A stretch of DNA of 35,645 bases, taken from NCBI RefSeq assembly GCF_016937615.1, contig NZ_JAFHKI010000014.1, forward strand, positions 1 to 35,645, given 5' to 3'. The position numbers and the translations under genes were made by a program. Source of the stretch: Pseudomonas lactucae (lineage in GTDB: Bacteria; Pseudomonadota; Gammaproteobacteria; Pseudomonadales; Pseudomonadaceae). Under the pieces are notes generated by a model. That model worked only from the letters and a program-made list of their open reading frames with translations. It ran no database searches and was not told where the DNA came from. Positions 1-9,060 of this stretch are shown here, piece by piece (position 1 is the stretch's first letter; every line of letters begins with the position of its first letter).

Positions 1-42
1 GTCACTTTTTTACCCCTTCAAAGCCTTAACTGACTGGTATTA

Positions 43-68
43 GGGCTTGCCCCCTCCCACATTGGATC
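43..68. repeat. Pseudomonas GTGGGAGGG-type intergenic repeat, partial
   Basis: The minus strand reads AATGTGGGAGGGGGCAAGCC, the core of a dispersed intergenic repeat common in P. fluorescens-group genomes. Shorter pieces of the same core occur at about 10408, 23882 and 28860. It lies just downstream of the creatininase-family gene. No paired inverted copy is seen inside the window, so this is probably one arm or a remnant. Confidence 0.6.
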
Positions 69-78
69 TTTGTATGAC

Positions 79-825
79 CTAAGGTCGTGCTTCGTTGCTG
101 AAGTTTTCGACTACTTTGACCAGGCCGCTGGCCGCCAGCGCCACCAACTCACCGCCTTTCTCCACCGTCGCCAACGCCGGGTCCGAACCCATTCGCCCGT
201 CGGGGAAGCGCGCGCGGAAGTCCAGGGCTTCACGGATCGGCCCGGTGTTGGCGATCTGCGGCGAGTAGTCGGCCGACTTGATCGCGTCCGGATAGGCCCA
301 TTGCGTCACGGCAATTTCCGAAGGCGTGGCATGGCTGCCATGGCCCACCGGGAATTGGCGGTGAGCCAGCTCGTTGACGCCTTCCAGATCCCACCAGTTC
401 ACCAACTTCAACGCGAACCCGGCCGGGCGGCGGGCGAAGCTGGCTTCGGCGTACAACTCGGAGAACGCCGCTTCAATGGTCGCGATGTTGCCGCCGTGGC
501 CATTGAGAAACAGGATCTTGTCGAAACCATGCCCGGCCAGCGAACGCACCCAGTCGCCAATCGCGGCGATGAAGGTGGAGGGACGCAGGGAAATGGTGCC
601 GGGAAACCCCAGGTGATGCTGGGCCATGCCGATATTGAAGGTGGGGCCGATCAGGATATCGGCGTTTTTCTGCGCCTCATGGGCGATGATTTCCGGGCAC
701 ATCCAGTCGGTGCCCAGCAGGCCGGTGGGGCCGTGCTGCTCGTTGGAGCCGATGGGGATCACCACCGTGCGGCTGCGCTCCAGGAACTGGCCGATCTCGA
801 TCCAGGTCGATTGATGTAGAAGCAT
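79..825 (-). CDS. Creatininase-family amidohydrolase
   Basis: A protein of 248 residues of the creatininase / creatinine amidohydrolase family. These are cytosolic metal-dependent enzymes that hydrolyse cyclic or linear amide bonds. The family's metal-binding pattern is visible: NEQHGP near residues 28-33, the following GTD (Asp about 40), the NGHGGN block near residue 110, and a conserved Glu in the ATPSE segment. The length is normal for the family and the ATG at 825 follows a purine-rich GAGAGC. The substrate cannot be told from sequence; creatinine, formamide derivatives and mycofactocin-precursor-like peptides are all known for relatives. It lies 30 bp downstream of an L,D-transpeptidase gene on the same strand and could be cotranscribed with it, though no functional link is evident. 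Confidence 0.85.
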   Translation of the reverse strand: MLLHQSTWIEIGQFLERSRTVVIPIGSNEQHGPTGLLGTDWMCPEIIAHEAQKNADILIGPTFNIGMAQHHLGFPGTISLRPSTFIAAIGDWVRSLAGHGFDKILFLNGHGGNIATIEAAFSELYAEASFARRPAGFALKLVNWWDLEGVNELAHRQFPVGHGSHATPSEIAVTQWAYPDAIKSADYSPQIANTGPIREALDFRARFPDGRMGSDPALATVEKGGELVALAASGLVKVVENFSNEARP

Positions 826-855
826 TCGAAGCTCTCTTTTATCGGTGGGGACAGA

Positions 856-1566
856 CTAACCGCCACGGATTGTACGACTACTGGCCACCTGTTGGGGTTT
901 GCAATTGAGGTACGTCGAGGACTTCAACCAGCGCTGGTCGGGGTACCACGAAAACATGAACTGCCCATCCTTGAGTTTGTCCACCACCTGGCGCGCCACC
1001 TGCGGGCGTACGGCCGGGCAACCCTGGCTGCGGCCGATGCGGCCTTCGCGCTTGCTCCACAGGGGGCTTACGTAGTCGGCGGCGTGGATCACGATGGCGC
1101 GGTCGCGGGCCAGGTCATTGAACCCCGGCTCCAGGCCGTCCATGCGCAGCGAATAGCCATGGGTGCCCAGGTAACTCTCCTGGGTGCGGAACAAGCCCAG
1201 GCTGGATTGGTGGCTGCCTTCGAGGTTGGAGAACTGGGTGGCGAAGTTTTCCCCGGACTTGGCGCCATGGGCCACCAGGTCGCGCAGCACCAGCTTTTTC
1301 TTGCGCAGGTCGAAGATCCACAGCCGACGGGCGGTGGACGGTTGCGAGTAATCGATCACGGCCAGGCGCTCGGAGCGTTCCTCGCCGTTGCTGACCGCAC
1401 ACTGCATGGCGTTCAGGGCGCTTTTGAGTACAGTGGGATTGAGTTCTGGAGCCGAGCGCGCCAGGCTGTTATACAAGGACGGAGGGTTACCGTTGGCAGC
1501 GAGCGCAGAATTGCTCAAGATAGCCAGTACGGTCACCGCGCCGAGGCGGCACATAAAAGTCAGCAT
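856..1566 (-). CDS. Murein L,D-transpeptidase catalytic domain protein (YkuD_2 type)
   Basis: A protein of 236 residues with an N-terminal signal peptide (hydrophobic run, likely cleavage after SNSALA at residues 18-23), so periplasmic. The C-terminal half has the L,D-transpeptidase signature of the YkuD_2 (PF13645) group: an HGYSLRM segment, IVIHAADYV, and the catalytic GRSQGCPAV motif with the nucleophilic Cys. Enzymes of this fold make 3-3 peptidoglycan crosslinks or attach proteins to the wall; this subgroup is less characterised. Its start is only 38 bp from the start of a second, divergent L,D-transpeptidase of another subfamily (1605-3205), so the two probably share a promoter region. 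The ATG at 1566 is preferred; a second Met lies four codons in. Confidence 0.85.
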   Translation of the reverse strand: MLTFMCRLGAVTVLAILSNSALAANGNPPSLYNSLARSAPELNPTVLKSALNAMQCAVSNGEERSERLAVIDYSQPSTARRLWIFDLRKKKLVLRDLVAHGAKSGENFATQFSNLEGSHQSSLGLFRTQESYLGTHGYSLRMDGLEPGFNDLARDRAIVIHAADYVSPLWSKREGRIGRSQGCPAVRPQVARQVVDKLKDGQFMFSWYPDQRWLKSSTYLNCKPQQVASSRTIRGG

Positions 1567-1604
1567 CTACAGTACATCCCCCACTGTGGATTGGAGCAAA
1601 GTCA

Positions 1605-3205
1605 TTGTTCAAAAAACACGCATGTTACTTGAGCATTTGCCTGCTCGTTGCACCATTGGTCGCCACAGCAGAAGCGCTGCCGGTGCAGCCGTTGCCGGTC
1701 AGCACGCCGGCGCCGGTGGATCTGGCTCCGGTGCAACAGGCCCTGGCGCAGTTGCCCAGTGTCTGCCCCGACCTGGCTGCGCAACTCGATGCGCCAGCGC
1801 TTGCACGCCTGCAAGCCCTATACCAGCAGCATGGCGATGCACCGCTGTGGTCCGACGAGACGCGTCGCCAGGCACTCCAGGCACAGTTGCTGATGCTCGC
1901 CGACGACGGCCTGGACCCTACCCACTATAGCCTGGCTGAACCACACGCCACGCCAAACGTGCTGTGCAGCGATATCGGCAGCAGCCAGCACTATTTGCAG
2001 GCCCTGCAGGATCTGCACTTCGGACGCCTGCAGCAATCACGCTTCGAACCGCTGTGGCATTCCCAGCCACCGGCCCGCGACCCCGACACCGACGTGCTGG
2101 CCCTTGCCGCCGTTGGCCTGCAGGACATGGCGCAAGCGTTCGACCAGGCGCGACCCAGTGCCGATCTTTATCGCAGCCTGCGCAACGTGTATTCCAGCAT
2201 GCGCCAGCAACCGCTGCCGCATTGGGACCCGGTCGGCAGCGGTCCGCTGTTACGCCCCGGCATGGAAGACCCGCGCGTACCGGAACTGGCGCGCGCCTTC
2301 ACAGCGGCGGCTACCTGCCCGCAGAACGCCAGGGCAACGGCAAGCAATACAGCCCCGAACTGGTCAGCGCGGTAAAGGCTTTCCAACTCAGCCACTCCCT
2401 GCAATCAGACGGCGTGATCGGCGCCGGCACCGTGGCCGAACTCAATATCAGCCCGGCCATGCGCCGCGAACAACTGCGCATCAACCTGGAGCGCTTCCGC
2501 TGGCTGGCCAAGGACCTGGAGCCCGAAGGCGTGCTGGTCAACGTCGCCGCCGCGCAACTGAGCGTGTACCAGAGCGGCATCCCCGTGTGGCAAACCCGCC
2601 TGCAAGTGGGGCGTGCCGAGCGCCAGACGCCGTTGCTCAAATCACGCATTACCCGGCTGACCCTCAACCCCACCTGGACCATCCCGCCCACCATCATGCG
2701 CGAGGACAAACTCCCGGCCATCCGCCTCAACCCCGAATACCTGCGCCAGCAGAACCTGCAAGTGCTTGACGCTGAAGGTCACGCGCTGGCGCCCGAACTG
2801 ATCGACTGGGCACGCCCCGGCAACATCCTGCTGCGCCAGGAGGCCGGCCCGCGCAACCCGCTGGGCAAGATCGTGATGCGCTTTCCCAACCCGTACTCGG
2901 TGTACCTGCACGACACCCCCAGCCAACCGCTGTTCACCAAAGGCCCGCGTGCGTTCAGTTCCGGCTGCGTGCGGGTGGAGCAACCCTTGCTGCTGCGCGA
3001 CCTGCTGGTCAGCCCGGCCGAACGCGCGCGCACCGATGAACTGCTGGCCACCGGCGTGACCCACGAATTCAGGCTGGCCACGCCGGTGCCGGTGTTGTTG
3101 GGGTATTGGACGGTGGAAGTGGATCGCCAGGGTGGGCTGGTGTATGCGCCGGATATTTATGCGCGGGACCTGGTGTTGATGAAGGCGATGGGGAGTGTGC
3201 TCTGA
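1605..3205 (+). CDS. YcbB/LdtD-like L,D-transpeptidase, one frameshift
   Basis: A periplasmic L,D-transpeptidase with signal peptide (VAPLVATAEA), an N-terminal scaffold domain, a peptidoglycan-binding segment (SAVKAFQLSHSLQSDGVIG) and a YkuD catalytic domain ending in FSSGCVRVEQP, where Cys is the nucleophile. It makes 3-3 crosslinks in peptidoglycan. The start is probably TTG at 1605, with GGAG eight bases upstream; no in-frame ATG gives a signal peptide. The frame breaks at about 2290-2297: the first part reads to ELAR and continues as RLHSGGYLPAER one frame earlier, as expected from loss of one C in a GC-rich stretch. The two halves together match a complete family member of about 533 residues. 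Either a sequencing error or a recent inactivation. Confidence 0.8.
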
Positions 3206-3696
3206 GTCGAAGACAAATGCCGGCTGATGCTTTCAACGGCGTCTGCCGATGTCATCCGCGCAGTGTCGATGGTCAATGGCGCGTCAGCCCAGGCTTCGTA
3301 TTCGTGGGTCAAGACCGATTGCCAGGTCGGTGGCGTCAGTCCTGCGATATCGCTCTCACGGGTTTCGACGCGGCGTTGATGTTCCTGGACGTCTGAGCAA
3401 ACCACTTGGATGTCGATCAACGCAACACCCGCGGCGGCTGCGCTTGAGGTGAAGGCTGCCCGGCTGTCTCGTACCGGATTCACGCAATCGGCAATCACGG
3501 TATGCCCCAGTCTCAGGTTACTCAGCGCCAGCGCATTCGCCACGTCATAGCCGCTGGCGCCCGGCAATATGCCGGCATCGCGCAATGTCTGTTCGATCAC
3601 ATCGATGCGCAGATAAACCGCGCCGATCCGGTGCGCCAGTTCGCGGGCAATTGTGGTTTTACCGGTGCCGGGCAGGCCGCTGAAGATGATAAGCAT
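3157..3696 (-). CDS. P-loop kinase-like ATPase (AAA_33 type)
   Basis: A protein of about 179 residues beginning MLIIFSGLPGTGKTT, a textbook Walker A at its very N-terminus, followed by RELAHRIGAVYLRIDVIEQ. The second strand region LGHTVIADCVNPVRDSR and the later EHQRRVETRES match small zeta-toxin/chloramphenicol-phosphotransferase-like kinases (AAA_33). The phosphorylated substrate is unknown. A longer reading from 3735 adds 13 residues with no recognisable content, so the Met next to the P-loop is chosen. The 3' end overlaps the convergent transpeptidase gene by 49 bp, so the last codons of both are read on opposite strands of the same DNA. Confidence 0.75.
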   Translation of the reverse strand: MLIIFSGLPGTGKTTIARELAHRIGAVYLRIDVIEQTLRDAGILPGASGYDVANALALSNLRLGHTVIADCVNPVRDSRAAFTSSAAAAGVALIDIQVVCSDVQEHQRRVETRESDIAGLTPPTWQSVLTHEYEAWADAPLTIDTARMTSADAVESISRHLSSTQSTLPIAFINTRSRA

Positions 3697-3738
3697 GGTT
3701 CGGTCCTTCGAAATTGAGTGGGACGGGCAGGGCAACGC

Positions 3739-4881
3739 CTACCTGTCCTGAAACGTCACCGTAAAGGTGGTGCCGTCCGTGGCACAGGACCGCACCGCCA
3801 CATCGCCGCCATGCACCTTGGCCAATTCGCGCACGATATACAGGCCAAGCCCCACACTGCGCACGTCGCTGCCCTGGTCGGTGCCACGGGTCATGGGTTC
3901 GAACAGCACGGCCAGCAGCGCTTCGGGAATCACCGCGCCGTAGTTGTGCGCGGCCACCTCGCAAGTGCCAGCGCCCAGGCGCGAGGTGATGGTGATCGGC
4001 CGTTGCAGGTCGCCATAGGCGACGCTGTTGGCCACCAGGTTGCCGATGATCTGCTGCACGCGGTCGGCGTCCAGGCAGGCGTCACCCTGGCCTTCGGCCT
4101 GATGCACCAGTGTCGCCTTGGGGAAGGCCACGCGCAGTTCGTCCACCGCGTGATGAATCACCTCATGCAGTGCCAACGGTGCGGCCTTGATGGTGATGCC
4201 CTGGCCGACCCGCGCCTGGGTGAAGTCCAGCAGGTCGGCGATCATGCGCTGGGCGCGCTCGGACGACTGGCCGATATGCCCGAGTAACTGGCGCTCCTTG
4301 GCGGTACGCTCACCACGACTGAGAAAGTCCGAGGCCATGCGGATGGCCGTGAGCGGGTTCTTCAAGTCATGGCTGACAATCGCCACCATCTGCTCGGCAA
4401 ACAGCGCGCGGCGCTGGGAGATGACATAGGCCTCTTTCAGCTCGGCCTGGGCCTGATGCAGTGCGACTTCGGCGGCGGTTTTTTCGTGCAGCAGCGCCTC
4501 GGCCAAGTGGCGTGCGTTGAGCAGTTCGCGCTCGTACTTGTCGCGGTCGGTGGTGCCGAAAAGCGCCAGGTCGTACACCACGGCGTCGGCCTGCTCGCGC
4601 CTGTTGCCGTTGAGCAGCACGGTGACCTTGCGCCCGTCGCGGTGCAGCATGTCCAGTTTCACTTCAGTGACGCTGCCGTGCATGCGCAGCATCGGTGCCA
4701 GGTGGGTCTGATGGAAGATGCGTCCGCCCATGGTCAGCAGGTCCTGGAAGCGTCGACTGCACAGTTCGGTGGGGCTCAAGCCCAGCCAATCACTGAAGCG
4801 CGCATTCGCCTGGAGGATCGTGCCGTCCTCGGCGGTGACCGCCAGGGCGCAGGCGGCGCTGTCGAACAATTCAGCTGACAC
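3739..4881 (-). CDS. PAS-domain sensor histidine kinase paired with an RsbQ-like hydrolase
   Basis: A cytosolic histidine kinase of about 380 residues with no membrane segment. The N-terminal PAS domain (FDSAACALAVTAEDGTILQA onward) is followed by a coiled linker rich in Ala/Glu/Gln, then the HisKA H-box SHDLKNPLTAIR with the phosphorylated His near residue 171. The HATPase domain shows the N-box NLVANSVAYG and the G-box GLGLYIVRELAKVHGG. The start is taken as GTG at 4881, which overlaps the hydrolase stop codon (GTGTCAGCTGA), the typical arrangement of a translationally coupled pair; the ATG at 4926 lies inside the hydrolase. No response regulator is adjacent. In Bacillus the analogous hydrolase RsbQ activates the PAS phosphatase RsbP, so the hydrolase may supply or sense a small ligand for this PAS domain. 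That link is inference. Confidence 0.85.
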   Translation of the reverse strand: MSAELFDSAACALAVTAEDGTILQANARFSDWLGLSPTELCSRRFQDLLTMGGRIFHQTHLAPMLRMHGSVTEVKLDMLHRDGRKVTVLLNGNRREQADAVVYDLALFGTTDRDKYERELLNARHLAEALLHEKTAAEVALHQAQAELKEAYVISQRRALFAEQMVAIVSHDLKNPLTAIRMASDFLSRGERTAKERQLLGHIGQSSERAQRMIADLLDFTQARVGQGITIKAAPLALHEVIHHAVDELRVAFPKATLVHQAEGQGDACLDADRVQQIIGNLVANSVAYGDLQRPITITSRLGAGTCEVAAHNYGAVIPEALLAVLFEPMTRGTDQGSDVRSVGLGLYIVRELAKVHGGDVAVRSCATDGTTFTVTFQDR

Positions 4882-5685
4882 GGGCGGCCATCCAGGGCGC
4901 GAGGAAGGCGTCCATGGCGGCTGCACAGGCTTGCGGCGCGCTCATGTGCGGGCAATGCCCTACGTTCTCCACCAGGCAATAGGTGCTGTTGGGCAGCACC
5001 CGGTGCAGGTATTCACCCACGGCGATGGGGGCGATCAGGTCGTCGCTCGATTGCAGGATCAACACCGGGGTCGCCAGGCCGATCACGTCCTGGCGGTTGT
5101 CCGACAGGAAGGTTACCCGCGCGAACTGCTTGGCGATGTCCGGTTCGGTGCGGCAGAAACTGGCGGTCAGCTCCGCGCCCAGCGCGGTTGATCAGGCGCG
5201 CCCATGATCACCGGGGCCATGGCGCTGGACCAACCCAGGTAATTGCCGTCGAGGGTGTCGAGCAGGTCGTCGATGTCGCTGCGCGTGAACCCGCCCACGT
5301 AACCTTCGGCATCGATATAGCGCGGCGACGGGCCGATCATCACATGCGCCGCGATACGTTGCGGTGCCAGGCGGTCGGCAAGGGCGCCGATCATCGCGCT
5401 GACCGAGTGCCCCACCAGGATCACCGGGCCTTCGGCGTAGGCGTCGATGATCTCGTTAAGGTCGCGGGCATAACCGTCCAGCGCGCCGTACTTGGCTTTG
5501 TCGAAGGCATTGAGATCGGACAGACCGGCGCCCACCAGGTCGTACATGACCACGCGAAAACGGTCTTTGAACGCTGGCGCCAGGTCATTCCACATGGCCT
5601 GGTTGCAGCCAAAGCCATGGGAAAACACCAGGGTCGAGGTCCCGTTGCCCATTACGTTGACATTATTGCGGTGGCGTAAATCCAT
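4871..5685 (-). CDS. RsbQ-like alpha/beta hydrolase, one frameshift
   Basis: An alpha/beta hydrolase of the RsbQ / KAI2-D14 type, about 271 residues after correction. Visible: FSHGFGCNQAMW (oxyanion loop), the nucleophile elbow GHSVSAM with Ser94, the acid segment LQSSDDLIAPI and the final His region VENVGHCPHMS. There is no signal peptide, so it is cytosolic. The frame breaks at about 5184-5187: the first part ends GAPDQP and the protein resumes one frame earlier as ALGAELTASFCRTEPDIAKQF, consistent with loss of one G. It is the first gene of a pair whose second gene is a PAS histidine kinase starting inside its stop codon. RsbQ-family proteins work as signalling partners rather than metabolic enzymes, and that role fits here. 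Confidence 0.8.
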
Positions 5686-5813
5686 GGGGATCTCGAAGTT
5701 ATGGCGTATTACTGGATGCGCGGCAGTTTAGATAGCCGACCGCTTTGGGTCACGCGTTATAGCGCTGATAGGTTACAGTCGGCGCCTTCAGGAAGAAACT
5801 TCAGGTAACAAAC

Positions 5814-7036
5814 ATGATGCGGTGGTTGCGGCAATCCGTCTTGAGTCTGCTGGTGCTGGCGTGCGCCAGCCTGTTGAGTGTCGCCCGGGCCGACACTTCG
5901 CCGATTGGGGTAGCCCTCGACCAACGGGTGATCGACCTTACCGGTACGCTCGATGCCAGCACCACCACTCGTCTGAAAGCGCAACTCGCCGCCCTCGAAC
6001 AACGCAAAGGCGCGCAAGTGGCCGTGTTGCTGATACCCACCATCGGCGACGCCAGCCTCGAGGATTACACCAACCAACTGTTCCGCGCCTGGAAACTGGG
6101 GCGCAAGGACGTCAACGACGGCATCCTGCTGCTGGTGGCCAAGGATGATCGCAAGGTGCGCATCGAAGTGGGTTATGGCCTGGAAGGCACCGTCACCGAC
6201 CTGCTGTCCCACCGCATCATTGAAGAACGCATCAAGCCGGCGTTTCGTCAGGGCGACTATGCGGGTGGCATCAGCCAAGGCGTCAATGACTTGGTCGTGC
6301 TGGTGGACGGCGGCGACTTGCCCGAAGTCGCCGAACCTGGCATCAACCCCCAGATCATCGCGATGCTGCTGGCATTTTTCGCGGGCGCCATCGGCGGTGT
6401 GCTGCTGGCCGCCGGCAAGCTGCATTGGCGCCGTGCCTTGGTTGCCGCCGTGGCGGTCACGCTGTTGCTGGCGATTTTTGGCGCGGCCGCGACTGGCTGA
6501 TGTGCCTGCTGGTGATGCCGCTGGTCATGCTGATCGGCGGCGCGACGTTCGGTGCGTTGTGGCTGGCGCGCGCGGTGTTTTACTGCGTCATCGGGTTGCT
6601 GGCCTACATCCTGGGCCTGGTCGTGGTGAATCATCAGTACGCCGAGGTCAACTTCATCCATTGGTTGGCGTACCCGCTGGGCGCGTTGGTGGTGCTGGGG
6701 TTGTACCTGATCCTGCTTGCGGTCATGAGGGCTGCGTGGAAGCAGAGTCGCGTGGGGTTTGTCGCACGGTTGCTGGCGGCGGTGGCGGTGTATGTAGCGG
6801 CGGGTGCGCTGATGGACCTTGGACGCAACGGCTGGCTGTTTGCATTCCCTATCGCGTCGTTTGCGGCGCTGTTCATCTTCATCAAGACCAGCGGCGGACC
6901 GGGGTCGAGTTCAGATTCGGATTCGGATTCAAGCTCAAGCTCAAGCTCGGATTCAAGTTCCAGTTCCAGCAGCTCCGACAGCTCTTCCGGCGGTGGTGGT
7001 TCCAGCGGCGGCGGCGGGGCTTCGGGGAGCTGGTAG
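5814..7036 (+). CDS. TPM-domain (YgcG-like) membrane protein with Ser/Asp/Gly-rich tail, one frameshift
   Basis: A secreted or membrane-anchored TPM_phosphatase-domain protein. Order: signal peptide ending at VARA; the TPM domain (VIDLTGTLD, QVAVLLIPTIGD, RKDVNDGILLLVAKDDRKVRIEVGYGLEG split over residues 45-120); several transmembrane segments; and a low-complexity tail of Ser/Asp then Gly/Ser ending ASGSW. Family members have been linked to membrane protein turnover and phosphatase activity, and the function here is not known. The frame breaks at about 6484-6497: the first part stops after FGAAATG while the continuation reads RDWLMCLLVMPLVML one frame earlier, consistent with one missing base. 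The 3' end faces the convergent GNAT gene at 7051. Confidence 0.78.
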
Positions 7037-7050
7037 TAACGCGCTCCCAG

Positions 7051-7476
7051 TTACAGCCGCTTGGACAGAAACACCCGGCTGCTGCCTTCCGGCGCACAAG
7101 GTATTTCCCCAAACCGCACCCAGCCGTTCTTCTCGTAGAACCCCGGCGCCTGGAAGCTGATGGTGTACAGCACGGCGTTCAGGCAACCCCGGCGCCGGGC
7201 TTCGTCCTCAAAGGCTTGCAGCAACCGGCTGCCCAGGCCTGTGCCGCGCAGTGTATCGGGCAAGTGGAACAGGTCGAGAAAGGCCGTGCCCAAGGTGGTT
7301 TTTCCGGTGATGCCGCCGATGACCTGCCGGGTCTCGGGATCCTTGAGCAATACCGTGAGCGGCAGACGGTCGTTATAGCCGGTGACATCTTCGTTGAAAG
7401 CGGCCAGGCCGCTGCCAAGCATGTGCTCGGCGTCGGGGTTGGCTTGGTCGCTGATTTCGATGCGAGGTGCGGTCAT
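7051..7476 (-). CDS. GNAT-family N-acetyltransferase
   Basis: A protein of 141 residues with the GNAT fold. The acetyl-CoA pyrophosphate-binding motif is LRGTGLGSRLLQAFEDEA near residues 78-95, and the C-terminal FYEKNGWVRFGE is the usual closing strand and loop. The substrate is unknown. It is followed 17 bp away on the same strand by the end of a second GNAT gene's upstream neighbourhood, so the two acetyltransferases form a tandem pair (7494-7985 transcribed first). They are only distantly alike in sequence. Confidence 0.85.
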   Translation of the reverse strand: MTAPRIEISDQANPDAEHMLGSGLAAFNEDVTGYNDRLPLTVLLKDPETRQVIGGITGKTTLGTAFLDLFHLPDTLRGTGLGSRLLQAFEDEARRRGCLNAVLYTISFQAPGFYEKNGWVRFGEIPCAPEGSSRVFLSKRL

Positions 7477-7493
7477 TACGAACTCCCTGTCTG

Positions 7494-7985
7494 TTAGAAC
7501 GCCATCACCATCTCATGCCACGCCATGCCGCCGTGATCCGAGGGCGAAGGCCGCACATAGGTGTAGCCCATGCGCTCGTACAACGGCACGTGCCGTGCCT
7601 TGCACATCAAGTGAATCGTGCGCTTGCCCATCGCCTGCATGCGTTGCACAAATTCGCTCATCAGTTGCTTGGCGTAGCCGTTGCCCTGGTGCGCGGGGTC
7701 GACCACCACCGACATGATCACCACATTCGGTGCATCGGGCGCATGGCCCACCAGCTCCTTGAACGCCTCGTCCGACATCACCACCTCATGGGCGCAACCG
7801 CTGTTGATAAAGCCCACCACCTCACCGTCGGCTTCCAGGATCAGAAAACCTTGCGAGTACTGCGCGATGCGCGTGGCGATTTTTTCCAGGGTCGCGGCTT
7901 CGTCGCCTTCATAGGCGCTGGTTTCAATTTCAAAGCAACGGGCGGCGTCGGCGGGGAGGGCGTTGCGCAGGGTGAGGGCGGGCAT
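7494..7985 (-). CDS. GNAT-family N-acetyltransferase
   Basis: A protein of 163 residues beginning MPALTLRNALPADAARC. It has a complete GNAT domain: VVDPAHQGNGYAKQLMSEFV is the acetyl-CoA-binding motif, and YERMGYTYVRPSPSDHGG the C-terminal part, the latter resembling arylalkylamine-type acetyltransferases. The ATG at 7985 is chosen because it follows CCAGGAACCCGC and starts the domain directly; an upstream reading from 8108 would run through a terminator hairpin. It lies immediately upstream of the second GNAT gene with a 17 bp gap, so cotranscription is likely. The substrate cannot be assigned. Confidence 0.85.
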   Translation of the reverse strand: MPALTLRNALPADAARCFEIETSAYEGDEAATLEKIATRIAQYSQGFLILEADGEVVGFINSGCAHEVVMSDEAFKELVGHAPDAPNVVIMSVVVDPAHQGNGYAKQLMSEFVQRMQAMGKRTIHLMCKARHVPLYERMGYTYVRPSPSDHGGMAWHEMVMAF

Positions 7986-8082
7986 GCGGGTTCCTGGAGG
8001 GGAGCAAAAGACCACATCATAGCGGCGGTACAGACGCTGTACAGTCCCTGCCGTGCTCAAGTTGCGATCCCCTGAAACCAGA

Positions 8083-8102
8083 AAACCCGCCAATGCGGGT
8101 TT
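8083..8102 (-). terminator. Rho-independent terminator after the small gene at 8122
   Basis: A perfect hairpin AAACCCGC-CAAT-GCGGGTTT. On the minus strand it ends in a run of T, and it lies 19 bp beyond the stop codon of the small minus-strand gene at 8122-8378. This separates that gene from the acetyltransferase pair. Confidence 0.75.
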
Positions 8103-8121
8103 CCTCACAGCTCAAATCCCA

Positions 8122-8378
8122 TCAACTTACCGCAGGCGCGTCAAACCCTCGCCCTTCGATCACCGTAAACACATCGGCCACATCCTGGACCATGATCCGG
8201 GCGGTATTGGCGACGGTATTGATATCGTGTTCGGCGTAGTCGCAGACGTTGGAACAGGCCATCAGGTGCGGTAGGCGAGCGCGGCGTTGAGACGCTCACT
8301 GGCGCAAGCATGGAGCTCGCTGAGGGGGGCGTCGCTGTCGATCAGCAGCACCGGGTAGTCGGTGGCGGTTTGGGACAT
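8122..8378 (-). CDS. Small DUF3077/DUF6124-like Pseudomonas protein, one frameshift
   Basis: A protein of about 85 residues starting MSQTATDYPVLLIDSDAPL. It continues, after one missing base near 8266-8270, as LMACSNVCDYAEHDINTVA and ends GRGFDAPAVS at a TGA. The two halves together look like the short alpha-helical proteins annotated DUF3077 or DUF6124 in Pseudomonas, which have no known function. The family name is a resemblance only. Support that it is a gene: sensible amino-acid composition in both halves, a terminator directly after it, and its own divergent promoter region shared with the DUF488 gene. The frameshift fits loss of one G (a reading of AYRHLMAC). Confidence 0.5.
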
Positions 8379-8583
8379 GGGGGTGAAGCGGCGGGGCGAA
8401 CTATAAAGTGCCCTCCGCCGAGGTGCAACCGAGAGGATGTAACCGCTACTGGCGAACTGCACCCACCTGCCCGGAAGCCCTCTGCTCCGCCCGTCATTCT
8501 CAAGGCCTGATCAATTGTCACCGATGATATAGTCCCGGCGGTTTTTACGTTTTAATCGCGCCGGGAGGCTCCAGGAGAACTGC

Positions 8584-9060
8584 ATGAACCTTTACACCGC
8601 AGGCTATGAGGGCCTCAGCATCGATACTTTCATCGCGCGCCTGAAGCAGGCCGGGATCGACAAGGTGCTGGATGTGCGCGAGTACCCGCTATCGCGCAAA
8701 AAGGGCTTCTCCAAAAATGCTTTTGCCCAGTGTCTGGCCGCTGAAGGCATCGCCTACGAACATAGTCGTGCGCTGGGTTGCCCAAAACCTATACGCAAGC
8801 AATACAAGGAGGACGGAGACTGGGCTGCGTATGCTTGCGGCTTTCGAGCGTATATCCGCACTCAAGGCACTGTGTTGAATGAGTTGGTGTGCAGCGCGGC
8901 TGACCAGCGCATCTGCATGGTCTGTTATGAAGCGGACGCTGATTTTTGTCATCGCAGCCTGATCGCTGAAGCAGCCCAGGGGCTGGAGAGTTCGCTGCAA
9001 ACCCAGCATCTACCGCTCAGAACAGAGGCGTTTGCTGAACGTCTGCTGTCGGTCGCTTAG
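8584..9060 (+). CDS. DUF488-family protein
   Basis: A protein of 158 residues with both DUF488 signatures. The first is DVREYPLSRKKGFSK near residues 30-44, in which Arg and Ser residues are conserved. The second is CYEADADFCHRSLIA near residues 114-127, with Cys114, Cys122 and His123. The fold is thought to bind nucleotide or metal, but the biochemical role is unknown. The start is well supported by AGGAGA six bases before the ATG. The 3' end overlaps the convergent gene at 9017-9847 by 44 bp. DUF488 genes are often found next to a protein resembling that neighbour, so the two are probably a functional pair despite their convergent orientation. Confidence 0.88.
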   Translation: MNLYTAGYEGLSIDTFIARLKQAGIDKVLDVREYPLSRKKGFSKNAFAQCLAAEGIAYEHSRALGCPKPIRKQYKEDGDWAAYACGFRAYIRTQGTVLNELVCSAADQRICMVCYEADADFCHRSLIAEAAQGLESSLQTQHLPLRTEAFAERLLSVA

